Assembly: GCA_038030265.1 (NCBI GenBank)
Contig: CM075943.1
Span: 5,642,001-5,706,000 of the forward strand
Source: Corythucha ciliata
Lineage: Eukaryota; Arthropoda; Insecta; Hemiptera; Tingidae
Direction: 5' to 3'
DNA: 64,000 nt
Both the position numbers and the translations under genes were made by a program. Shown here piece by piece: positions 33,645 through 43,019 of this stretch. Each line of letters starts with the position of its first letter. The stretch's first letter is position 1. The notes below the pieces were generated by a model. It saw only the letters and a program-made list of their open reading frames with translations, ran no database searches and was not told the origin of the DNA.

Positions 33645-33786
33645 TGTGGCGACCAGACAACATCGTCCCTCCATTTTCCTAATATTGTAAATAATGTAAA
33701 ATAATATGTTTTTAATAAACAATCAGTTTTTGGTGTGAAACACGAGGAAATAACTTTTGTCATATAAGAACGACCTGCTTTCTTAT
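33645..33786 (+). repeat. 3' LTR of the plus-strand Gypsy
   Basis: Matches the 5' LTR with about five substitutions and one 1-bp indel. Followed by ATACT, the duplicated target. Confidence 0.85.
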
Positions 33787-33823
33787 ATACTAAACCCTCG
33801 AGGACACGTTTGTAAAACCCTAA

Positions 33824-33973
33824 AGGCCCCGCCACACCGAACGCGAACTGCCGCGCGGACTGGTCCGCACGCGGGAAAACTATGGTAACGGGGTATACCT
33901 CACCCACGTTGTCATGGTTTTTTAGCGAGCGGACAAGGCCGCGCGGCAGTTCGCGTTCGGTGTGGCAAGGCCT
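33824..33973. mobile_element. Harbinger-like MITE
   Basis: A 150-bp element with 35-bp terminal inverted repeats (33824-33858 and 33939-33973; 33 of 35 match) starting AGGCC and including GCCACACCGAACGCGAACTG. TAA flanks both ends (33821-33823 and 33974-33976). A 3-bp TWA duplication with G/C-rich ends is characteristic of PIF/Harbinger. No coding capacity. Confidence 0.7.
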
Positions 33974-33976
33974 TAA

Positions 33977-34234
33977 GTGTTGTGGATAACAAGCAGTTTC
34001 CCCAACGATTTGTTGACGCTATCGGGCCATTCTCTCCCCCGCTCGTCACTGAGCTCGCCTGGTTCAGCTCCTTTTCTCCATATCACTCTCGCACTACGCA
34101 TAACGCCCTTTTTAGGGCGTTGCACGAAGTGCGTTTCGGAGAAGGATGTGCGGCGTTGTGGACGAGACGGAAACCTTTATGACGAAGAGGGGAACGAATG
34201 AAAACACGATTTCTTTCATCGCAATAAAGGTATG

Positions 34235-34238
<4 letters not shown>
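33977..34238. other. Unclassified segment with a 66-codon frame
   Basis: A plus-strand frame at 33982-34182 reads MDNKQFPQRFVDAIGPFS and ends after about 66 codons. I do not recognise it. An AACGCCC/GGGCGTT hairpin lies at 34102-34121. Confidence 0.25.

Positions 34239-34268
<30 letters not shown>
34239..34268 (+). repeat. GA microsatellite at a LINE 3' end
   Basis: About 15 GA units. On the minus strand it is a CT run directly following ATAAATAT, at the place where the LINE tail is expected. Confidence 0.9.
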
Positions 34269-34270
<2 letters not shown>

Positions 34271-34370
34271 TTTATTATGAGCACCTAAGTAGGTAACATA
34301 ATCGTCAACAGAAACAATAAATTCAAATAAATTAAGTTAAAAACAAAGTTATGTTAACAATAACTTGAGC

Positions 34371-36209
34371 TTACGTGACGAGATACAAGTTCGATATCAC
34401 AAGCTTACCATCTTTATAACCCAAAATTTGGCTTAGGAACTCCTCGAAAGTATAAAAACTGTTTTCCACAAAAAAAATCTTCAACTTTGATCGGAAATTT
34501 TCAAAATCCAGACTCACAAATTCAAGCGGAAGGGAATTGTAAAATTTAATGCCCCACCAATCAGCCCTACCCTGCGACTTGGCAAGCCTACAAAAGGGTG
34601 TGATTAATCTGCCACAATTCCGAGTAGGATAACTTTGAATGGCCAAATCTTTTCTGGACTTGTGTACATGAAGAAGGGAAATATACATATAAACCGATGG
34701 TAAAGTCATGATCTTCAGGTTACGAAAATCAATTTTACAGTCATCCCTATATTTTTTATTGCATATAATTCTAATGGCTTTGCGTTGGAGGGAAAAAATA
34801 GACTTAGCTCGCGAACTGTGTCCCCATGCAAGCAACCCATATGTGAGTGGCGAGTGAAACAATGCGAAATACGTGCCTAAAAGCACCGAATTAGAAACAG
34901 AATGTTTCATACGCCTAAGAAGAAAAATTACTTTCGACAGGTTCCCAGACAAAAATGAACCATGCCGATCCCAAACGAGGCGGTCGTCGATATGCAAGCC
35001 CAAGAATTTAACGGAGCGTCTCTCGTCACCGATGGTGGATCTGAAGTCCATAAACTCGGTCTTTTCCCTATTTAGAGCAAGTAGGTTGGCTGAAAACCAG
35101 TCATCAGCTCTATCCAACGCGGCCTCAGCTTTCTCATCCACTGACGTTAACGAGCCATTCTTCACCAAGAGGGTGGTGTCATCAGCAAATAAAACGCAGT
35201 GAGTGGATGGACTTAAAGCGGCTGGAAAATCATTGATGAAAATCAGAAACAGCACTGGCCCCAGAATAGACCCTTGAGGCACACCATGCTGGACAAGGGA
35301 CAAATCAGAACCAATTTTTACAGCTTGCTTTCGGTTCGAAAGAAATGATGCAACAAGGTTAACAGCATCGGGTGAAAAGTTGTACCACTTTAATTTAGCT
35401 ACAAGCACCTTATGTGACACGCTGTCAAAAGCTTTCTTGAGGTCAATGAAAATCCCCTTCACGTGCTCCTTCTGTTCGAAACCAGCCAGAACCTCATCAA
35501 CAAGATCAACAATCGCCGCCGTCGTGCTTTTACCAGATCTAAAGCCGTACTGATGAGAGGATAAGAGACCCATATCTTCCAAGAAATCTACAATATTACT
35601 TTTCATTAATTTCTCCAAGATCTTGGAGAAAACTGGCAAAATACTTATAGGTCTGTAATTATTTGGGTCCAAACGATCGCCTCTCTTATATATAACTGAG
35701 ACCAAAGACGTTTTAAGACACGTCGGAAAAAGACTAGCAGAAATACAACAATTCAACAAGTACGTGAGTTCGGGAAGAATCTCATCGATAATGCCCGTTA
35801 GTATGGGAACGCTCAGGCCAAACCAATCAGGAGCTTTGCTGTTATTCAGTGACAAAACACATTGCTTCACCGCAAGCTCACTCACATGCTTAAAATCGAA
35901 TGTCTTAAGAGGTTTATTACTTCGTTTGAAGTCAGCAAAATTACTAGTGCCAGGCTTGATATTATTCAAAACACCCTGCTCGACAACTTTAGAAAAGTGA
36001 ACATTGAATTCTGCGGCAGTTAGAGGCGGGTCTGGGTGACTCCTAGCTTTGTTCCTAAGATCATTTACGAGATCCCAGGAGGCTTTCTGCCTATTGGAAG
36101 CGTTGTTTATTTTATTATCATTGTAGGCAATTTTAGCCGCTTGAACAGCCTTTTTATATTCTTTTCTTAAATTCCGTTTTAGACTCTTGTGCAATGGGAC
36201 AGATTGCAC
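34371..36209 (-). CDS. LINE reverse transcriptase ORF, uninterrupted
   Basis: 612 codons with no stop. The order is an N-terminal linker, then the RT with NNYRPISILPVFSKILEKL (183-201), FIDLKKAFDSVSH (254-266), GVPQGSILGPVLF (309-321) and FADDTTLL (341-348); the last is the catalytic FADD box. A C-terminal region has NREKTEFMDF, FLGLHIDDRLVWD and a tail ending WGIKFYNSLPLEF. The family resembles CR1/L2-type LINEs. The enzyme copies element RNA at the target nick. The upstream endonuclease is in another frame because of a 1-base shift near 36195, so the full ORF2 is not intact. This is the best-preserved RT in the window. Confidence 0.8.
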   Translation of the reverse strand: MQSVPLHKSLKRNLRKEYKKAVQAAKIAYNDNKINNASNRQKASWDLVNDLRNKARSHPDPPLTAAEFNVHFSKVVEQGVLNNIKPGTSNFADFKRSNKPLKTFDFKHVSELAVKQCVLSLNNSKAPDWFGLSVPILTGIIDEILPELTYLLNCCISASLFPTCLKTSLVSVIYKRGDRLDPNNYRPISILPVFSKILEKLMKSNIVDFLEDMGLLSSHQYGFRSGKSTTAAIVDLVDEVLAGFEQKEHVKGIFIDLKKAFDSVSHKVLVAKLKWYNFSPDAVNLVASFLSNRKQAVKIGSDLSLVQHGVPQGSILGPVLFLIFINDFPAALSPSTHCVLFADDTTLLVKNGSLTSVDEKAEAALDRADDWFSANLLALNREKTEFMDFRSTIGDERRSVKFLGLHIDDRLVWDRHGSFLSGNLSKVIFLLRRMKHSVSNSVLLGTYFALFHSPLTYGLLAWGHSSRAKSIFSLQRKAIRIICNKKYRDDCKIDFRNLKIMTLPSVYMYISLLHVHKSRKDLAIQSYPTRNCGRLITPFCRLAKSQGRADWWGIKFYNSLPLEFVSLDFENFRSKLKIFFVENSFYTFEEFLSQILGYKDGKLVISNLYLVT

Positions 36210-36568
36210 ACAACTTCGAGTTTTTTTCTCATTTCACACAACTCATTTGTATACCAACGGTTATCAGCCTTGTTAGACTTTCTCACCTTTACATTCTTTA
36301 AGGGAAAACAATCTTCAAAACAAGAGGAGACCGTGTTTACAAATAAAGCCCATCTTTCGTCCAGATCTAGGTCAGTGTTATAAACAAACCCCCAGTCTAT
36401 TAAAGATAAACAACAACAAAGTGACTGTAAGCTCTCCAGGGTTAAAGGGCGAACTAATTTACTCTCACTCTTCAGCGATGGACTTGTGTTAATATAATCA
36501 CGATCAATATTAATAATTTGAGCTCTATGGTCAGAAAAACCAGGATCAACGTTCAAAACATGACACAT
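36179..36568 (-). pseudogene. LINE endonuclease C-terminal remnant
   Basis: A 129-codon frame starting near the final endonuclease motif GFSDHRAQI, followed by the linker with DNRWYTNELCEMRKKLEVV. It runs out of frame into the RT ORF near 36195. Everything upstream of the SDH motif is missing. Confidence 0.7.
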
Positions 36569-38200
36569 ATCGTTCGGAAAATTTGCGAAAACTGAGGCCT
36601 GGAATCAATAATCGGTGGAGTATGAAAGAGTTTGCAGGGGATTTGAGGAGATTTTTCAGTTCGTCGCCGTTTTCTTGAATTTCGGCAACTTCGGCGAAAT
36701 CGAAGAGGTCAATGGTTTCGAGTCCAACGATATATAAACCTGAATTGCTCACAACTGACTGGAGGGGCGTGGAGGGGGCCGGTCGTCCCCTGATAAACAA
36801 TCACCCTGTCCCTCTCCTTGTGTAGTAATGGCAACAAGGTTCCAACCAAACTGAACGGTTCCCAACTCCACCCCTCTCATACACTTAGGCACTTTCTGAT
36901 GACGATACTTTATTAGCAGTGTTGAGCAATCCAGTTCTTTTATATATCGTTGGTCTGGACATGAAATCGGCTGTCACATTATCCATACCACTCATGTGAC
37001 GAATGTCGGTCGTGAATTGTTAAATAAAATCCAAGTGACATAACTGGCGAGGTGACGCTTTTTCGAGATTCTAAGAGAAAGCAAAAGAAAGCGGTTTATG
37101 GTCCGTGTAAACTGTTAAGTTTTGACCTTTTACAAAGTGTCGAAAATGTTTGATCGATGCATCAATTGCGAGAAGTTCTTTGAGGCATGTGCTATAACGA
37201 GTTTCCGTGTCGGTCAGTTTTGTGGAGAAAAAAGCTAACGGAGGGGGGAGGGAGCCGTCAATGCTTTGTTGAAGAACGGAGCCGATTGCCATGTATGAAG
37301 CGTCTAGTTGAAGTAGTAAAGGACAGTCAGGCTTCGGGTGAGCCAAAAGGGTGGCGTTGGTGAGGGTTTTGAGACAATATCGTCGTATGCTTGACTCAAA
37401 TCGGAACTCCAGGTGATGAGAGCGTTATCGTTTTTGCAATCTCCAAGTGCGTTGTGAAGTTTTACTTGGGACCAGGCCGCTCGACGGAAAAAACGCCGAT
37501 AGAAATTGATTATAACTAAAAAAAAAAAAAAAAACGCCGCAAGGCCCGGAAGGTGGACGGTCGGTTGGCATCTATGAGGGTCTGAACGCGTGAGGCAGAG
37601 GAGCGGTGCCTGACGGAGTGATTCGAAAACCGAGAACATCGATTTCTTCTACGCTGAAAACACATTTTGCGGGATTAAGGCAGATTCCGTAATCTTTGAA
37701 TCGTTGGAACACAAGAGAAAGATGTTCTCCGTGTTCCCCTGGAGAAGTAGAAGCGACCAGGACGTCATCGAGATATGTGAAGACGATCGGAGCCGGCACG
37801 GAGAGGATTGTGGAACAGAGGGACGAAGGGCACCAACGACGAGGCGTTTGCGATGAAGGTCGATGAAAAGGTTGAAATGTTTCAAAAAAACAGCACCGAT
37901 AATCGGATGAGTAACTTCCGTGATAGTGAAAGGCCATTGAAAAGTTCGGCGAAAACCGAGGTCGAGAGAGAGAAGGGTTTCACCGAACGGTAGGAAAGAG
38001 GAGCTCCATACGCAGTAAGTAGAGTGAACTTGCCGGGGCAGTCTCGCTTAATAACGCTGACCTCGGCTTCGGAATTGATGAGAAAACGATGTTTGGTGAC
38101 TTTTTCAGGAACGAAAAGGTGGCATGATTTTTCCCGATGGTCACTCGCCGCGACCTGTGACCGGGAAATGACCGGGAACGACAATTCTTGGCTTTTTCAC
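36569..38200 (-). pseudogene. Ty3/Gypsy pol relic with internal deletion and inserted MITE
   Basis: In minus-strand order: protease (HRFLINSEAEVSVI, where the family has a D-[ST]-G triad, so the active site is lost), linker (FLKHFNLFIDLHRKRLVVGA), RT from FTYLDDVLVASTS, connection (INFYRRFF), RNase H (LLQLDASYMAIGSVLQQ, YTDHKPLSF) and a post-RNase H part (GLETIDLFDFAEVAEI). About the first half of the RT is deleted. A poly(A) run at 37515-37533 disrupts the connection. A 230-bp MITE splits the end. The LINE at 34269-36568 abuts its 3' side. Confidence 0.75.
36724..36953. mobile_element. MITE inserted in Gypsy pol
   Basis: Inverted repeats of about 35 bp at both ends, each starting CCAACGATATATAAA and containing ATTGCTCA. 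The 230-bp element separates VTADFMSR from LETIDLF in the Gypsy reading frame, so it is an insertion. No open frame. Flanks do not show a clear target duplication. Confidence 0.6.
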
Positions 38201-38239
38201 CGAATTTTTCGTGATGAAAAAAAAAAAGAAGATTGATCT

Positions 38240-40240
38240 AAGGGACTGCATTGTGTTGGCCAGGGTTTCACTACAGATATGAAAGCAGAGTGCATGGCTG
38301 TTTCGTGAACGTCCAAATATATACGATATAAAGTTAAGTAAAACATTGAACTGAATTCTATTTCCTTTAATACACTAAAAGGATTTGAGAAGTAATCCTC
38401 CCCATTGTCAACTATGTCACAATTCCATCCCAAGCTCTGACGTGTGAAATTGCAATTCACCGTCTCACAATAATGTCTTCTTGTTTCAGTTTTGATCGTA
38501 CCATTGGATCCCTTTCTCGCTATTTTGATTTTATTTTTGCATTTCTCACACTCAACCCCTCGTCACACATCCTTTTAGTCCTACGTAGCACCACTCAACG
38601 AATGTGACAGCATGACCTTTTCAGTTTGGACTCCTCCTCTAGACTGAGGCAAGCCATTTTGCTATTATTTTACATCTATTCTATAAACTAAAACTTTCTA
38701 TTTGTCAGCTTCGTTGTTTCCAGAGAGTAAAAATAATGAGATGTTGCTCATGAATCCTATTTTTAAACTAATTAAAAAGTTATTAAAAGAAGCTGATGCA
38801 GGCTGTGTCGGTTCTTTCATTTTATGATTCAGTTTAAACCACGCGGATTACTTTTGGGCAAAGACACGAAGAGAAGTCCCAAGAAGTGCCAGGCCGATGT
38901 AAGAGGGGGGGGGGGTTACATTAAGATTAGGCTGGAGCTAGGAGAGACGATTTAGAAGAAAAGAGAAAAATATATCCAACTTTTTTTTTTTTTTTCATCT
39001 TCCTTAAATTATGATAAATGATAAGAAAAATGTTCCTTTATCCTCTTCTTAATTGACGAATGACTTGAAATATCGAAAAGAAGCTTCTCCCGGCACTCTT
39101 TCAAGCTATTACCATCATTAACGCAAAAAAAAAAACATTTTTCACTGCATTTTTTGCAATGCCGGGCAAGAGGATTGACAGGTAGGTAGGGGCTCAGCCT
39201 ATAGTTTAAACAAAGCTCCGCTAAATAATTAGAATTGAAATACCTGTACTAAAATAATTGATTTGATTTGGATTTTCTCTCTCTCTCTCTCTCTCTCTCC
39301 TTTTGCATTGTTCGTTAAAATAAACTGGAGGGGGAGGGGGAGCGCCGTTGTATTTAGCGTGTTATGTGCGTTTGGGTTGAGTTGAATATAAGCGGAATTT
39401 ATTTGCCCGTTTAAATGGAGCGAATAATAATTTGAACGCGTGCATTTGCGTGTGAAGTGAATTAAAAGGTATTAGTGCCTTTTGTGTGAGTGTGCAAATA
39501 TTTTCAATGAAAACATGAACTCGAAGCAGTTGAATGTAGGGCAGTGAACCAGAGTGATGGAGGGGGGGGTAACGATTTTTTTTTCTTCAAAATTCACTTC
39601 AGGAAATACCCTTCCCACCACCCGCTAAACTTCCCCTGTCGTATCTACAAGGCATTAGTTCCAAAGTGGTTGAGTTTCAAGTGTTTTGACGTCTATTGAA
39701 AATTCTTAAAGTTTCGAACAAAAAAGTATTTCTTCTCGAACGTTGGTGGTGACGTAGATGAGGAAGGAGGTGGGAATGTAACGTGAGAGTTATCCCCGGG
39801 TCTAATTAATTTATTATTCAACGCGGAAAGAAGAAGAGTTGCGCACATCGTGGGTGTGATTTTTGTTGTTCGTCGCAATCTCATTGCCCTCTCCCCCCCC
39901 CCCAACCCTTTTTCACGGTACCAAACCCTACTAACATCAAAATGCTTCATTGGTTTTAGTAAAGGGTTTTCTTCGCACGGAAACTTTGACTCGTGTAAAC
40001 TTCGCCATCCACTTTCCTTAACGCTCTCTGTGTAAATAATTGAAAGGTGTGAGAATTCACGAGGGACGAATAAGAAAGAGATGAAAAGTGCTGCTGCGTT
40101 CGGGCAAAACGTCGCGCGGTTTTTCTTTCAGAGCCAAGGAATCCATAAGCCGCTTATATTAAAGTTCTCGGAAACTTGAAGAAAAAAAAGGTATTTTGGA
40201 AGCCTGTAATTGAGTTCTCAGGAAGGCTCAAAATCAAGGT
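38240..40240. other. No gene recognised
   Basis: Unique AT-rich DNA with a G tract near 38907, a CT microsatellite at about 39278-39300 and short simple tracts. No coding or RNA gene supported. Confidence 0.4.
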
Positions 40241-40248
40241 TTTGGCAG

Positions 40249-42645
40249 CAGTGGCGTGCCCATGGGGGGGGGGTAGAACCCCCCCCCACATTTTCAGCCC
40301 ACCAAAATAAATAGAAATAAAAAAGAAATAGAAATACAAAATAAATAAATAAAATGAAATGAATAAGTAAAAAAGTAAAAAAACAAACTAACAAAAGAAA
40401 CAACAAAAACGTGATTTGTATGACCCTAAAAGTTCGTTTTTTAGCAATTTAGTACCCTAAGTAACTATCCACGGCATAATGGTATTTATTCCACTGTCTT
40501 GGCATGGATTCAGGATTTGTTCAAGAGAGAGGGGCTTGAGAAATTCTACTAAAGATGACTTGGCAGCCATTTGCTGCCTAAAATTAGCTAAATTAGCTAT
40601 TCCCACCATACAGAATCCTAGACTGACTATACTCGCGCCCCAAAATGGCAAAACTAAATATTTGAGCCATAAAAATAGCCAAACTGACTTCAGGCGCCCT
40701 GAAAATGGCTAAAACTGATTCCGCCTTGAAAAAAGCTAAACTGATTTTACACAAGTGCGCTAAAAATAGCCAAGCTGGTGATTCCCGCTCTAAAATTGTC
40801 CAAGCTGACTTTTTTCAAGTCATAAAACTGGATCAACTGGCAATTTGTGCACTGATAATGCCTGAACAGATGATTCCTGCTCTAAAAATGGCTAAACAAC
40901 CACCCTCGCCAAAATTGGCCAAACTGACGGTTTTCGCGCCTTGACTTGACGCACTATTCCCGCCCTATATAAATGGCCAAACTGACTCTACGCGCCCTAA
41001 AAATGTCCAGACTGGGCAATCAAGCCACAAAATCGGCAACGCCATTCTATGTGCTCCAGACAAGTGCACATATAGAGTCAGTTTAACAATAAACTGACGA
41101 TTCGCGCCTTAAAAAGGCCTAAACAGATTATTCCTGACCTGAGAATGGCAAAAACGACAATTCCCGCGTCAAAAATAGCCAAACTGAGCCTTCACAATGT
41201 CTAAATTTAACATTCGTGCCCTAAAAAAATCAAAACTGGCTGTTCACTCCCTAAAAATGGCGTGGCGTACTCGTACTCAGATACGGATCCAGGATTTGCT
41301 CAAGCGAGGGGCTTGGGCTTGGAGATTGTGTGCTTCGCTAGACTGACTAAAAATGGCTTGACAGGACAGTAATTCACTACCTAAAAACTGCTAAACTGAC
41401 TATAATCGCGCCCGCAAATGGCAAAACTGACAATTCTTGCATTTAAAATGTATATTTGCGCCCTAAAAATTGGCATTTACCACTCTATAAAACCGCCAAA
41501 ATGACTTCACGCGCCCTAAAAATAGCCAAATTGGCGATTCTCGCTCTAAAATGGCCAATATGACACTAGGCGGCCTGGAAATGCCTTAACAGATTATATA
41601 TTTCTGAACTGAATATTGCAAAATAGACCATTAGCGCGCCAAGAATGGTCAAAATAACGATTCGTGCGTAATTGGCTAGAAGTGACTAATTGAACCCGCC
41701 TATGCTGTTATGTTTGGGCAAAGTATAACTGACGATTCGCGCCCTGAAAATGGCAAAATCAACCAGTCGCACGCCAAAAATGCCCTAACTGACCATTATC
41801 GCCTTGGTTTGACGCCCTATATAAATGTCATGCTTCAAGACTACACGCCCTAAAATTGGCCAAACTGACTATGCAAGCCATGAAATCGGCAAAACTGACT
41901 CTATGCGCCCTAAAAATAGCTTAACTGACGATTCGCGCCTTGAAAATGCCTAAACACAGACGATTCCTGTCCCTAAATTGGCCAAACTGACCATTAGCGA
42001 TTTGAAAAATAGAAATTTCTCGCTCTAAAAACAGCAAAACTGGCCATTTCGACTAGTAAAACTGATGATTCGAGCACTGAAAATATCGCATTGACTCTTC
42101 ATGCCTTAGAAATGACCATTCTGACATTTTGCGCCGTAAAAATGGCCAAACTGGCTATTCACGTCCTAAAATTAGTAATACCAACTCTAAATAAAGCGGC
42201 CCGCGAGATTCGCCCTTTGAAAGGTTTGAAATGGTTGATTCATGTCCTGAAAATGCAAAATCGACCATTATCCAGCATAAAAAATGGCCAAACTGAACCT
42301 CATGCCCTGAAAATGTCTAAACTGACGATTCGTTCGCTAAAAATAGCAAAACTGACTATTTAAGTCCTAAAAATGGCATACTCGTACCAGAAATTCACGG
42401 TACAAAGATTAGCTAATCAGATCATTTGCGCCCTACAGAGGCTACTGCGCGTCTTCAAAGTGGCTATCGGCACCAGCCAAAAAAAACTGATCCTCCGCGG
42501 CTTGAAAACGGTGAAACTGCGGACAATTCGTGCCTTAGAAATACCGGAACCGATCATTCGCGCCTTGTATAGATAGCTTAAATGACGATTTGTGCCATGC
42601 TGCACAACCCCCCCCCCCCAAGAAAAATTCCTGGGCACGCCACTG
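40249..42645. mobile_element. hAT-type non-autonomous transposon filled with a minisatellite
   Basis: The ends are CAGTGGCGTGCCCA at 40249-40262 and its exact reverse complement at 42632-42645, each followed inward by a C/G tract. The 8 bp outside, TTTGGCAG, are identical on the two sides (40241-40248 and 42646-42653). An 8-bp target duplication with CA-G...CTG type ends is the hallmark of hAT transposons. The 2397-bp interior has no transposase; from about 40560 to 42590 it is a ~30-bp tandem array (family C). It would need a transposase supplied elsewhere. Confidence 0.85.
40560..42590 (+). repeat. Family C minisatellite array, copy 1
   Basis: Units of about 30 bp with the cores CCTAAAAATGGC and CAAACTGACGATTCGCGCC. 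There are on the order of 65 diverged units. A non-unit segment GGATTCAGGATTTG...GGGGCTTG near 40505 recurs near 41287, implying a longer internal repeat of about 780 bp. Confidence 0.85.
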
Positions 42646-42653
42646 TTTGGCAG

Positions 42654-43019
42654 AGGCGGAGGGAGTCGGGCTAAACCCCCTCCACCTCCTCTCCACCACG
42701 AATATAATGTATCGAGTCGATTACGTCTATACAATCATGTGCAAAATTAAAATTCCAAATTAGTCACCAAATTTACTGCATCTTTATGAAATTCCCTTAA
42801 TTACAGTTGAATTTTCCTAGCGTCATTCATGTGAACAAAAGGAGCCGTTTTATTGAATAAACAGCAAGTTATAAAGCCAAATCGGCAATATCGGTCATAG
42901 AATGGCATGTTCAGCCCAGAAACTTGAAAGGTGAAAAGCTCTAGTCACCCTTCAAAACCCAAATTTCACTCATTTGGCACATTAAAAGTCATTTTCTGGC
43001 GTGTGGGGGGGGGGGGTAC
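42654..43019. other. No gene recognised
   Basis: Starts with a CAGAGGCGGAGGG stretch right after the hAT target duplication, otherwise unique AT-rich DNA ending in a G tract at 43003-43015. Confidence 0.35.

Larger units (their letters stand above)
29704..33786 (+). mobile_element. Ty3/Gypsy element with LTRs and target duplication (dead)
   Basis: A 4.1-kb element bounded by LTRs of 141 and 142 bp that differ at about five positions and one indel. ATACT flanks it on both sides (29699-29703 and 33787-33791). A primer-binding site follows the 5' LTR and a purine tract precedes the 3' LTR. One open unit runs Gag-protease-RT-RNase H-integrase, broken by an in-frame stop, at least two frameshifts and an integrase deletion. 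No env. Roughly 96% LTR identity implies that insertion was not very recent. Confidence 0.9.
34269..36568 (-). mobile_element. LINE of the CR1/L2/jockey group, 5' truncated
   Basis: A minus-strand non-LTR retrotransposon with an endonuclease remnant and an open RT frame. The 3' side ends in AATAAATAT followed by a CT microsatellite instead of poly(A). The 5' side stops near 36568, inside the endonuclease, where Gypsy pol sequence begins. No RNase H is present. Confidence 0.8.

Noticed and set aside
34102..34121. AACGCCC/GGGCGTT hairpin followed by T-rich sequence, resembling a bacterial terminator
   Set aside because: The context is a eukaryotic nuclear repeat region; there is no bacterial gene to terminate.
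33982..34182. 66-codon frame starting MDNKQFPQRF
   Set aside because: No recognisable domain, no supporting splice sites, and it lies in a strip between a MITE and a LINE end.
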